Positions 43,147 to 51,683 of a stretch of 64,000 bases of DNA are shown here, in pieces. Each line of letters starts with the position of its first letter. The stretch's first letter is position 1. The position numbers and the translations under genes were made by a program. The notes beneath the pieces are model-generated. The model had not been told where the DNA came from, ran no database searches, and worked only from the letters and a program-made list of their open reading frames with translations. Origin of the DNA: Rheinheimera hassiensis (lineage in GTDB: Bacteria > Pseudomonadota > Gammaproteobacteria > Enterobacterales > Alteromonadaceae); the NCBI RefSeq assembly GCF_022436675.1, contig NZ_JAKUJZ010000004.1, forward strand, positions 310,001-374,000, read 5' to 3'.

Positions 43147-43794
43147 ATGATTGCTTTAATTGCTGACGACCACCCGTTGTTTCGCGTAGCGCTATCGCAG
43201 GCTTGCGCCAATATTCTTGGCAGCGACGCCCTGCTGCTGCAGGCGCAAAACATGCAACAACTCTGGCCCTTGCTAAGGGCGCACCCCGACACCAACTTTA
43301 TTTTTCTCGACTTAAAAATGCCCGGCTCAGACGGTTTTACCGGCTTAAGTGCACTGCGCACCGAATATCCGGACGTACCGGTTATTATGGTATCGGCCGA
43401 AGAAAACCCGGTTATTATCCGTCAGGCATTAACATTAGGTGCTGCGGCCTATATTCCTAAATCAGCGCCGCTGGAGCTGTTATCTGAAGCCATCGCGGCG
43501 GTATTAAACGGCGACAACTGGCTGCCTGCCGAACTTGAGCAGGATGTACGCAACGCCAAACCACTTATTGATGAAGATTTCGCCCACCGGCTGGAGCAAC
43601 TTACCCCGCAGCAGTTTCGTGTGCTAAAAATGATTGCCGACGGCCTGCTGAATAAGCAAATTGCCTACGAGATGAACGTGCAGGAAACCACCATTAAGCA
43701 GCATGTATCAGCCATTTTGCGCAAACTGAACGTTAATAACCGCACCCTGGCCGGTATTATGTTTGAAAAACTGAAACTGCCGGAGAGTGTTTAA
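43147..43794 (+). CDS. crbR: LuxR/NarL-type response regulator, CrbR-like
   Basis: A 215-residue response regulator. Receiver domain: acidic pair IADDHP, phospho-acceptor Asp in FIFLDLKMPG, Lys in YIPKSAP. Output domain: LuxR helix-turn-helix LTPQQFRVLKMIADGLLNKQIAYEMNVQETTIKQHVSAIL. It lies tail to tail with a solute-symporter-type hybrid kinase gene with a four-base overlap, which is the arrangement known for CrbS/CrbR (also MxtR/ErdR) that control acetyl-CoA synthetase and acetate use in Vibrio and Pseudomonas. The name rests on this pairing. Confidence 0.82.
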   Translation: MIALIADDHPLFRVALSQACANILGSDALLLQAQNMQQLWPLLRAHPDTNFIFLDLKMPGSDGFTGLSALRTEYPDVPVIMVSAEENPVIIRQALTLGAAAYIPKSAPLELLSEAIAAVLNGDNWLPAELEQDVRNAKPLIDEDFAHRLEQLTPQQFRVLKMIADGLLNKQIAYEMNVQETTIKQHVSAILRKLNVNNRTLAGIMFEKLKLPESV

Positions 43795-46700
43795 CGCAAT
43801 AAGCGCTGGAACAGTTTTTTCAGCGCCACCGGTTTAAGTGGTTTGAGCAAAAAGTAATAACCGGCGTTTAATGCTGTTTCGCGAATGTTTTCATTATGAT
43901 CCGCCGAATGAATAATCACCGGTACATTAACAGCGAAATGTGCCGCCAGTTGTTCGGCAACTTCAACGCCGGTGGCGTTGTTGTCCAGATGATAATCAAA
44001 CAGTAGTAAATCGGGTTTCAGGCCTTGTTGTAACGCCTGCAGCGCTTCGGCTGGCTGGCCGATGGCGGTAACAGCAATACTCCAGCTACGCAGCAGCTCT
44101 GCTACCGCTGAGCGTAACTGAGGTTCGTTATCCAGCAGTAATACTGTTTTACCGGCAAAGCTGGCGCTGATCTCTTGCTGGGTTTTTGCGGCAATAAGTG
44201 CAACCGGCGCCTGAGTAACCGGCACTGTCAGGCTAAAACAACTGCCTTTGCCCGGCACTGATTGCAGTGTTAACGGATGGCCTAAAATAGTGCTGATACG
44301 CCGTGCTATCGCCAGGCCCAGCCCGAGGCCTTTTTGATCCTGCTGTTCACCTTGCTGAAACTCTTCAAAAATACGTTGCTGATCTTGTATCGCAATGCCG
44401 ACACCGGTATCCATAACGCAAATTTGCACAGCGCTGCCTCGCCGCTTGACGCCCAACAATACTTTGCCGCTTTGGGTATAACGAATGGCATTGGATAACA
44501 GGTTTTGCACCACCCGTTTTAACAGTTTACGGTCGGTGCTTACCGCCAGTTTTGCTGGCAGGTAGTGCAGTGACAGGCCTTTTTCCTGCGCCAGAACGCT
44601 GGCGTCTTTGGCGATGTCATCCAGCAGTGCCTGTATAGTTACCGGCTGGTGATGGGCGCTGATCACGCCCGAATCAAGTTTAGTCAGCTCCAAAATGGCA
44701 CCAAGCAACTCTTCGGCAGAATTTAAAGAACTGATCAGGTTCTGGCTAAGTTGTTTAAGCTCTGGCTCAGTTTGCTTGTCGCGCAGTAAGCTGGCAAACA
44801 GCGCTGAGGCGTTAAACGGCTGCATTAAGTCATGGCTGGCGGCGGCAAAGAAGCGCGTTTTCGCCTGCGTAGCGGCTTCAATCTTTTGCTGTGCCTGCTG
44901 CAACTGCTGATTAAGTTGTTGCAGGGCTTGGGTGCGCTCTGTTACGCGTTGCTCTAATTGCTGCTGGGTATCGATAAAAGCACTGACATCTGTATACGTA
45001 GTAACAAAGCCCCCGCCGGGCAACGGGTTACCCTGCATTTCCAGTACGCGGCCGTCTTGCTGGCGGCGCTGAAACTTATAGGCGCTGCCTTGTTTTAAAT
45101 AGCTAAGCCGTTTATTAATTTCGGCTTCTATGTCGTGGCTGTCGATCAGGCCGCGCTGCAGGTTAAAGCGAATAACATCGGCTACCGGCCGACCCACTTC
45201 CACCAGGGCCGGAGGGTAGCTGAACATATCAATGTAGCGCTGGTTCCAGGCAATCAGACGCAGATCGGCATCTACTACGCTGATGCCCTGGCTGATATTA
45301 TCGATGGTGGATCGCAGCAGTGCCTGATTAAACTGAAACACCTGGCTGGCTTCGTCAACAAAACGGGCAACCGACTCCAGCGGCAAGGCAGCATGGCGGC
45401 CGCTGGCGTCCATAATCAGCCGCATAGAGGCACCACCTACTACGGCGGCTAAACTGCGCTCGGCGGCTTGTAGCAAATTAGCCGGGGCCAGTTGCTGCAG
45501 CTCGTGTGGGTCTTTTAAATTACGTTGCAGCAGGCGGCGGGCTTCTTTTTCTCCGGCAAAGCGTTTTACCAGCAGGTAGCAATCCTGCACGCTGAGGTTT
45601 AGTGGCCTGGCGTTGTGTTGGGTAAGCTGGGTACGTAAAAAACGGCCGCTTTCCAGCCATTCACCCACCCGTGTGGTGCTAACACGGCTGACTAACAGCA
45701 CTAGCAGGCAGTTTACTGTCAGGCTTACCAGCACGCCCAGGCTAATCATGTCGATATTTAACCCCAGCAGCTTTTGTGGTGCCAGCAGGCCGATACCAAA
45801 AGGCCCCTGAGTTAACCACTGATTGCCCAGTAAACCGGCGCGGCTAAGTTCGGGCAGCAAAATAATATAAGCCCATACCAGTGCACCGCCGCACAAACCG
45901 GCGATAGCGCCCTGACGGTTAATATTGCGGCTGAGTAAGCCAAGAATTAGCGCCGGCGCCAGTTGTGCCACCAGGGCAAAGGCGGTTAAACCCAGCTGAG
46001 CCAGGCCGGTTTCGGTGCCAATCCAGCGGTAATACACATAACCCAGCGCCATTACCGCCAGCATGGCAATACGGCGCAGTGTTGAAATTTTGATATGGCC
46101 GGACGCCGCCGCCTGGCGTGCCGGTGTGCGGTAAAGCAGTGGTGCCAGCAGTTCGTTGGTGATCATAATACCCAGCACCACCGTGGCCACCACCACCATG
46201 CTGGTTGCAGCTGAAAAGCCACCCAGATACGCCAGCAAGGCGATATCGGTGCGTTGTGCAGCCAATGGCAGCTGCAGTACCACCAGATCGATATTGGCAT
46301 TGCTGCCCAGCAACATTACGCCGGCCAGCGCCAGTGGCAGGGTAAACATACCCATTAACAGCAGATAAAGCGGAAAAATCCAGCGGGCGCTGCGTAAATG
46401 CCCCAGATGTTGGTTTTCCACAAAGGTAACGTGGAATTGCCGTGGTAAACATAAGGTAGCGGCAAACCCCAGCAATACGTGCAGCCAGTAGGTATGAGCA
46501 GGCAGGGCTTGTTGCTGCACCTGTTGCACTGCGGGGCTGAGCGCGGCCAGTTGGAATATCTGGCCGATACCGTCGTACATGCCCCAAAACACAAAAGCGC
46601 CAATGGCCAGCAGGGCCAGCAATTTAACCAGTGATTCAAAGGCGATGGCGGTCATCAGGCCGGGGTTGGGTTGGTGGGCCTTGGCGCTTTTGCTGACAAA

Positions 46701-47246
46701 CAACAAGGCAAAGACAGCCATCCACAAGCTGACATAAAGGCCGGTATCGCTGTACCAGGCCAGGCCAGGCTTACTGCCAACCAGCGTGTTAATGCTGGTA
46801 GATACAGCATGCAGCTGCAGCGCTATATAAGGCACGGTAGACATTAACAGAATAAGTGTGGTGATCACCGCCAGGCTGCGCGAATGGCCAAAGCGGGTGG
46901 CAATAAAGTCGGCAACTGAGGTGATACGGTAACGGCGACAGGCAATAGCGATGCGGGCGATAAGCTTAAAGCCGAACCAGAACAGGATAAAAGAACCGAT
47001 ATAGGTAGGAGGCATCCACCAGCCGTTTACGGCAGCTTGGGCGGTAACACCATAAAATGCCCAGGACGTACAGTAAATAGACAGCGCAAAGCTGAACACC
47101 CAGGGAGCCAGCGGGTGTTTACTGTTAATGCGCCTGCCAAAGCGGCCCACGCTGAACAAAATTAACAGGTAAACCAACGAAAGCGCAGCAATGGTGCCAA
47201 GCCCAATGCTGCTGCCGTTTAGCATCATAAGTTCAGGTGCTGTCAT
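43791..47246 (-). CDS. crbS: SLC5-type hybrid sensor histidine kinase, CrbS-like
   Basis: A 1151-residue membrane kinase. About residues 1-510 form a sodium:solute symporter (SLC5) domain with 12-13 helices. A STAC linker follows (NLSVQDCYLLVKRFAGEKEARR). Then come a PAS domain (LLRSTIDNISQGISVVDADLRLIAWNQRY), a coiled coil rich in Gln, the kinase H-box FFAAASHDLMQPFNA, the ATPase with GLGLGLAIARR, and a C-terminal receiver with Asp in DLLLFDYHLDN. This is the CrbS architecture. The SLC5 part probably senses or carries a small carboxylate such as acetate. No domain appears missing. It partly overlaps the regulator gene at its 3' end. Confidence 0.88.
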   Translation of the reverse strand: MTAPELMMLNGSSIGLGTIAALSLVYLLILFSVGRFGRRINSKHPLAPWVFSFALSIYCTSWAFYGVTAQAAVNGWWMPPTYIGSFILFWFGFKLIARIAIACRRYRITSVADFIATRFGHSRSLAVITTLILLMSTVPYIALQLHAVSTSINTLVGSKPGLAWYSDTGLYVSLWMAVFALLFVSKSAKAHQPNPGLMTAIAFESLVKLLALLAIGAFVFWGMYDGIGQIFQLAALSPAVQQVQQQALPAHTYWLHVLLGFAATLCLPRQFHVTFVENQHLGHLRSARWIFPLYLLLMGMFTLPLALAGVMLLGSNANIDLVVLQLPLAAQRTDIALLAYLGGFSAATSMVVVATVVLGIMITNELLAPLLYRTPARQAAASGHIKISTLRRIAMLAVMALGYVYYRWIGTETGLAQLGLTAFALVAQLAPALILGLLSRNINRQGAIAGLCGGALVWAYIILLPELSRAGLLGNQWLTQGPFGIGLLAPQKLLGLNIDMISLGVLVSLTVNCLLVLLVSRVSTTRVGEWLESGRFLRTQLTQHNARPLNLSVQDCYLLVKRFAGEKEARRLLQRNLKDPHELQQLAPANLLQAAERSLAAVVGGASMRLIMDASGRHAALPLESVARFVDEASQVFQFNQALLRSTIDNISQGISVVDADLRLIAWNQRYIDMFSYPPALVEVGRPVADVIRFNLQRGLIDSHDIEAEINKRLSYLKQGSAYKFQRRQQDGRVLEMQGNPLPGGGFVTTYTDVSAFIDTQQQLEQRVTERTQALQQLNQQLQQAQQKIEAATQAKTRFFAAASHDLMQPFNASALFASLLRDKQTEPELKQLSQNLISSLNSAEELLGAILELTKLDSGVISAHHQPVTIQALLDDIAKDASVLAQEKGLSLHYLPAKLAVSTDRKLLKRVVQNLLSNAIRYTQSGKVLLGVKRRGSAVQICVMDTGVGIAIQDQQRIFEEFQQGEQQDQKGLGLGLAIARRISTILGHPLTLQSVPGKGSCFSLTVPVTQAPVALIAAKTQQEISASFAGKTVLLLDNEPQLRSAVAELLRSWSIAVTAIGQPAEALQALQQGLKPDLLLFDYHLDNNATGVEVAEQLAAHFAVNVPVIIHSADHNENIRETALNAGYYFLLKPLKPVALKKLFQRLLR

Positions 47247-47291
47247 TAGATAACATAATGTACGGATTGTGCCCGAGTTTTCAGCATTGAG

Positions 47292-48041
47292 CTAGCGGGC
47301 TGTCCAGCCGCCATCCAGCACCAGGGTTTGTGCTGTCATATGCCGTGCGGCATCACTACATAAAAAAGCGGCAGTGGCGGCAATTTCGTCAACACCAATA
47401 AAAGCTTTTTGTGGCATAGGCGCCAGCATGATCTGCTCTATTACCTGCTGCTCTGTCAGATTATGCTCTTTGGCCTGGGCCGCAATTTGCTGCTCTACCA
47501 GTGGGGTTTTTACATAAGCCGGGCACACAGTATTAATGGTAAAGTTGATGTCGGCGTTTTCCAGCGCGACTACTTTACTAAAGCCGAGTAAACCATGCTT
47601 GGCAGCAACATAAGCCGATTTAAATGGCGATGCTACCAGCGCATGGATAGAACCGATATTAATAATGCGGCCAAAATTACGCTCACGCATGCCAGGCAGC
47701 ATGGCGCGGCTTAGCATAGCCGGGCCGGTAAGCATGACATTAAGCAATAGCTGCCATTTTTCCGGCGGAAAGTCTTCCAACCTGGCAACGTGCTGAATGC
47801 CTGCATTGTTAATAAGGACATCCGCCGGGTACTTAGCCGCACAGCTGGCGATAGATGCTGCGTCGGTAACGTCAAGCACAATGCCCTCTGCGGCAAAACC
47901 TAGCTGTTTAAGCTCGGCCACTTTGTTGTCGATACTGCTTTGCTGCAGATCGGCAAGAATAACCTTGTGGCCCTGAGCGGCAAAATGGCTGGCAATGGCA
48001 AAACCTATACCGCCGGTACCCCCTGTTACAAGAACCTGCAT
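47292..48041 (-). CDS. bdhA: 3-hydroxybutyrate dehydrogenase (SDR)
   Basis: A 249-residue cytoplasmic short-chain dehydrogenase converting D-3-hydroxybutyrate and NAD+ to acetoacetate. It shows the nucleotide motif TGGTGGIG, NNAG, the catalytic Ser in NIGSIHALVAS, the Tyr and Lys in SAYVAAKHG, and the substrate-loop PAYVKTPLVEQQI. The His in SIHALV and Lys in SPFKSAY are typical of hydroxybutyrate dehydrogenases and separate it from other SDRs. The ATG at 48041 has GGAGT before it; an in-frame ATG at 48068 is less likely. Its place beside crbS and near a GntP permease suggests use of C4 acids from storage polymer or medium. Confidence 0.87.
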   Translation of the reverse strand: MQVLVTGGTGGIGFAIASHFAAQGHKVILADLQQSSIDNKVAELKQLGFAAEGIVLDVTDAASIASCAAKYPADVLINNAGIQHVARLEDFPPEKWQLLLNVMLTGPAMLSRAMLPGMRERNFGRIINIGSIHALVASPFKSAYVAAKHGLLGFSKVVALENADINFTINTVCPAYVKTPLVEQQIAAQAKEHNLTEQQVIEQIMLAPMPQKAFIGVDEIAATAAFLCSDAARHMTAQTLVLDGGWTAR

Positions 48042-48416
48042 GCTGTTTACTCCGTAGTGAGATTGCACTTAGCTGATACCTTCCATGCTAGAAGCAGCGC
48101 TAACGTCGGGCAACGCTACTTTAGTGCTATAAGCACTGTCGCAAGTTATGTTGCGCTAAAACGGCGCATTACAATGTCATCTGGATAGCTAATTAGCAGA
48201 ATAAGGTATTGAGGTTTTGTGATGCCCGTCAGTTGTGCTAAATTTGCCGGCTTATAACAAAACTACATCCGCTTCCAGGGTGGTTTTGGCCGTCATAAAT
48301 GTTATTTTTCAGCGTTTTAATAGCTTATTACGCTCTGTATGGCATAAAGCGGCATAATCAGAGTGCTAACCCAGGTGGTTGCAGCACCCGATAAAGTCTT
48401 ACGTTGAGGATACTTT
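48042..48416. other. Divergent intergenic region between bdhA and the AbgT gene
   Basis: No gene seen on either strand beyond random frames. It holds a short palindrome AGTGCT-ATA-AGCACT (48123-48137) and the related pair GTTGCGC / GCGC nearby, which may be regulator sites; nothing more can be supported. Confidence 0.4.
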
Positions 48417-50012
48417 ATGTCAGCTTCTGACAATAACACCGCCGATAACGGCAAACGCGGCTGGTTTACCCGTTTTCTCGATACGGTAGAGTGGTTTGGT
48501 AACCTGCTGCCGCATCCTGTTACTTTATTTGCTATGTTTGCTGTAGCCGTGGTGCTGGGCAGCGGTATAGCAGCATACTTTGATGTCAGTGCGATAGACC
48601 CGCGGCCGGAAGGTACTGCAGGGCGCGCGGCAGACGGCGTGATCCGTGTGGTTAACCTGGTCAGTGTCGAGGGGCTGCAGCGCATTGTGTCTAACCTGGT
48701 TACTAACTTTACCAGCTTTCCACCTCTGGGTGTGGTGCTGGTAGCTTTGCTGGGCGTGAGTATTGCCGAGCACTCCGGGCTGATTTCTGCCGCGATGCGT
48801 GGCCTGGTAATGGGCGCCTCTAAGCGCATGGTTACTGTAACGATTGTATTCGCCGGTATTATTTCTAATACGGCTTCAGAGCTGGGTTATGTGGTGTTAA
48901 TACCGATGGCGGCGGTGATCTTCCACTCGCTCGGGCGCCATCCGCTGGCAGGTTTGGCAGCCGCTTTCGCCGGTGTATCCGGTGGCTATAGCGCTAATCT
49001 GTTTATTGGTACTGTTGATCCATTACTGGCTGGTTTTACCCAGTCGGCTGCCAATTTAATTGACCCTGATTACACCGTTGGGCCTGAAGCGAACTGGTTT
49101 TTTATGATTGTCAGCACATTTTTTATTGCCGGTTTGGGGGCTTTTGTTACTGAGAAAATAGTAGAGCCCAAATTGGGCAAATACGACGTTAGTGAAGCGG
49201 CGGTTGATTTAGGCAAACCACAATTAGATAAACTGAGCGCAAAGGAAAAGCGCGGCTTAAAAGCGGCCGGCCTGGCGTTTCTGGCGCTGGGTATTTTGCT
49301 GGTATTAAGTGTGGTGCCACAGTGGGGGCCATTGCGGCATCCTGAGACCGGGTTAGTTGCCGGTTCGCCGTTCTTAAAAGGCATAGTGGTATTTATTTTC
49401 GTCACTTTTGCTATTCCGGGTTATATCTATGGCCGCGTTGTCGGCACAATGAAAACCGACCGTGATGTGATTAATGCGATGGCAAAAAGCATCAGCTCTA
49501 TGGGCTTGTATATTGTACTGGTGTTCTTTGCAGCCCAGTTTGTCGCCTTTTTCGGTTGGTCTAACTTAGGCTCGATTTTGGCGGTGAATGGCGCTACTTT
49601 GCTGCAGGATATTGGCTTAACCGGGCCGGGGTTATTTTTCTTCTTTATTGGCATGTGTGCGTTGGTCAACTTGTCGCTGGGTTCAGCTTCGGCGCAGTGG
49701 GCTATTTTCGCGCCTATTTTTGTGCCTATGCTGATGATTGTTGGCTACTCGCCGGAGGTAATACAGGCGGCCTACCGTATTGGTGACTCGGTAACTAACC
49801 TGATCACGCCAATGATGAGCTACTTTGGCTTAATACTGGCGGTGGCAGCACGCTATAAGAAAGATTTAGGCATTGGCACGTTGATCGCCACCATGCTGCC
49901 TTATACCATGGTGTTTTTCGTGGGTTGGACCTTGCTGTTTTACGTTTGGGTGTTTGTGCTGGGCTTGCCGGTAGGGCCGGGTTCACCAACCTACTATCAG
50001 TTTGGCGGTTAA
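48417..50012 (+). CDS. AbgT family transporter
   Basis: A 531-residue inner-membrane transporter of the AbgT family, with about 11 helices plus two hairpins. Conserved parts include RFLDTVEWFGNLLPHPVTLFA at the N-terminus, GVSGGYSANLFIGTVDPLLAGFTQSAA, and AYRIGDSVTNLITPMMSYFGLIL. Members import p-aminobenzoyl-glutamate or export sulfonamide-like compounds. No abgA/abgB peptidase genes are beside it, so a folate-catabolite role is less supported and an exporter or a different dipeptide is possible. GAGGATAC precedes the start. Confidence 0.92.
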   Translation: MSASDNNTADNGKRGWFTRFLDTVEWFGNLLPHPVTLFAMFAVAVVLGSGIAAYFDVSAIDPRPEGTAGRAADGVIRVVNLVSVEGLQRIVSNLVTNFTSFPPLGVVLVALLGVSIAEHSGLISAAMRGLVMGASKRMVTVTIVFAGIISNTASELGYVVLIPMAAVIFHSLGRHPLAGLAAAFAGVSGGYSANLFIGTVDPLLAGFTQSAANLIDPDYTVGPEANWFFMIVSTFFIAGLGAFVTEKIVEPKLGKYDVSEAAVDLGKPQLDKLSAKEKRGLKAAGLAFLALGILLVLSVVPQWGPLRHPETGLVAGSPFLKGIVVFIFVTFAIPGYIYGRVVGTMKTDRDVINAMAKSISSMGLYIVLVFFAAQFVAFFGWSNLGSILAVNGATLLQDIGLTGPGLFFFFIGMCALVNLSLGSASAQWAIFAPIFVPMLMIVGYSPEVIQAAYRIGDSVTNLITPMMSYFGLILAVAARYKKDLGIGTLIATMLPYTMVFFVGWTLLFYVWVFVLGLPVGPGSPTYYQFGG

Positions 50013-50021
50013 GAAAACCAA

Positions 50022-50205
50022 TCAGATAGAGGAATCGGAGTGCTCTAAATCAACCGTTGAAGGCATTGATGCTGACAAATGCGCCGGGAGCGCATTTGAA
50101 CAGCTACGCTGGTCCGCAGGATAAACTTCATGGATGAAGTTTATAGTCGAGCCCCCAGGGAAGGCGTGTTGATGTGAGCGCTCCGGTTCCGGTGGATTAA
50201 GGTTG
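50022..50205. repeat. Structured non-coding repeat element with several stem-loops
   Basis: The stretch between AbgT and nagR carries two perfect stems: CAAATGCGC / GCGCATTTG (50076-50098, five-base loop) and ATAAACTTCA / TGAAGTTTAT (50121-50144, TGGA loop). Around them are GC-rich segments such as GAGCCCCCAGGGAAGGC. The GGATAAACTTCATGGATG style resembles intergenic repeats with CATGGATG loops that occur in many copies in Alteromonadales genomes. The apparent minus-strand reading frame here is a by-product. Only one copy lies in this window, so the multi-copy nature is an inference. Confidence 0.55.
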
Positions 50206-50214
50206 CTATAGGCT

Positions 50215-51240
50215 TTATTCACTAACAGCAGTAGATTCACGTACCAGCAGCTCAGGGATAAATACCGGCTGCTTGTCTGACAGCGTCTTACTGGCATTTG
50301 GCTTGGTATGACGGAATAACAGCTCTGCCGCTTGCTGCGCTATGGTCACGTTAGGTTGGTGTGCTGTGGTTAGCGGCGGCCAGGTTTGGCGCGAAAATGG
50401 GCTGTTTTCAAAACCAGCAATCGCCAGTTGCTGCGGAATAGCAATATTCATCAGCCGGGCACTAAATAAGGCACCTGCGGCAATTTCATCATTACAGGCA
50501 AAAATAGCGCTGGGTTTTTTGCTCAGGCTCATCAGCTGTTTTGCACCTTTTACACCCGACTCAAATGAGTAACTGCCCGGCACAATAAACTTAGAATTGG
50601 GGGTAATGCCGCGTTTAGTCAGCGCTGCCTGATAACCGGCTAAGCGCTCGCCGCTTGAACTGTGTTCTTCGTCACCACATAAAAAGGCGATATCAGTGTG
50701 GCCCAGTTCCAGCAAATGGTTAGTAATTTTAAAGGCGGCGGTAAAATCGTCTACCAGCACACAGTTACTTAACTTAGGTGACGGCGTAGAGCCAGAGATA
50801 ATCCTGACAAAATGTACGCCGATCTTTTCCAGCGCTTCGGCAATATGCGGCATTTCAGAAAACGGCGGCGTTAGCACCAGGCCGGCTAAACGTGATTGCT
50901 GCACTAAGTCTATCACTTCCTGCACAATATCCGGTGATTTGGCATTGGTGGGGTGAATAAGCAGCTCATAACCGTGCTTACGGCATGCATCAAGTAAACC
51001 ACGTTGCATATCAATTACATAATAGGCATTAGGGTTGTCGTAGATATAACCAATGCTAAATGAGCGGTTACTGGCCAGATTACGGGCGGCAGCATTAGGC
51101 TGATATTGCAGCGCAGTAATAGCCGCCATCACTTTGTCATAAGTGTCTTTTCGCACCGACGGTTCATTGTTCATTACCCGGGATACGGTTTTAATAGATA
51201 CCCCAGCATGGCTGGCAACATCATTAATGGTTACTTTCAT
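50215..51240 (-). CDS. nagR: LacI family transcriptional regulator, NagR-like
   Basis: A 341-residue repressor: N-terminal LacI helix-turn-helix INDVASHAGVSIKTVSRVMN with hinge helix AARNLASNRS, then a two-lobe periplasmic-binding-like effector domain (GYIYDNPNAYYVIDMQRGLLDACRKHGYEL … FACNDEIAAGALFSAR … IAGFENSPFSRQTWPPLTTAHQP). It heads, divergently, the GlcNAc/chitin genes, and three copies of a TGACA-type palindrome lie in the promoters around it. In Shewanella and Alteromonas a LacI-type NagR controls the nag regulon. Amino sugar or its phosphate as effector is inferred. Confidence 0.85.
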   Translation of the reverse strand: MKVTINDVASHAGVSIKTVSRVMNNEPSVRKDTYDKVMAAITALQYQPNAAARNLASNRSFSIGYIYDNPNAYYVIDMQRGLLDACRKHGYELLIHPTNAKSPDIVQEVIDLVQQSRLAGLVLTPPFSEMPHIAEALEKIGVHFVRIISGSTPSPKLSNCVLVDDFTAAFKITNHLLELGHTDIAFLCGDEEHSSSGERLAGYQAALTKRGITPNSKFIVPGSYSFESGVKGAKQLMSLSKKPSAIFACNDEIAAGALFSARLMNIAIPQQLAIAGFENSPFSRQTWPPLTTAHQPNVTIAQQAAELLFRHTKPNASKTLSDKQPVFIPELLVRESTAVSE

Positions 51241-51311
51241 GGTTTATCCCACGGTTTTACTACGTTAAGGCTGCCTATTATATCGCCATTTACAGTAATA
51301 GTTAGTATAGA

Positions 51312-51330
51312 AATGACAGCGTTGGTCATT
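51312..51330. promoter_or_regulatory. Candidate NagR operator near nagR (7-base spacing)
   Basis: AATGACAGCGTTGGTCATT: half sites TGAC and GTCA separated by seven bases rather than six. It lies 72 bases upstream of the nagR start, fitting autoregulation. Confidence 0.65.
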
Positions 51331-51610
51331 CATTAGATCAAATTAAACTAATGGATACCTGTTTTTTTGCGAAACGGCAAATGTTAATTGCTATTGCGTT
51401 AAGAATGATACTGCCTTAGCTAATGCTGTATAGGTTTAACATTATGAATTATTTTTAAAAATTACACATACCACGATATTTTTTGTGATACTGGATTTTT
51501 GCAATACGGAAGAGGCGGGTAAATAAGCAAATAGACTAAGTTTGATAATGCGGTTAAATTTTCGTCGTATTTGGTTTGCAAAGGCAAATTTTTTTGTGTA
51601 TGTTCATTTG

Positions 51611-51630
51611 CAATGACAGCGTTGTCATTG
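51611..51630. promoter_or_regulatory. Candidate NagR operator before the GlcNAc receptor gene
   Basis: CAATGACAGCGTTGTCATTG has perfect 8-base arms around a central GCGT. It lies 54 bases before the receptor start and just after a possible -10 element. Confidence 0.8.
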
Positions 51631-51683
51631 AGTGTCCGGGATAAAATAAAACAGTAAGATTAAAACAGGAACGGGAGAAGCAT

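Larger units (their letters stand above)
51241..51683. other. Divergent promoter region of nagR and the GlcNAc receptor gene
   Basis: AT-rich, non-coding. It contains two palindromic operators (51312 and 51611). TTTGCA and TATGTT upstream of the second operator at about 17-base spacing may be the promoter of the receptor gene; this is a weak call. Confidence 0.5.

Noticed and set aside
45919-46587. 222-residue open frame overlapping the hybrid kinase gene on the same strand in another frame
   Set aside because: Lies wholly inside the SLC5 domain of the kinase, which is clearly coding; the frame has low-complexity Gly/Arg/Tyr content and no start signal.
48317-48829. 170-residue antisense frame over the start of the AbgT gene
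   Set aside because: Overlaps conserved AbgT residues; composition is that of a shadow frame.
50022-50297. 91-residue minus-strand frame ending in the repeat element and running into nagR
   Set aside because: Its sequence is created by the hairpins of the repeat and by nagR in another frame; not considered a protein.
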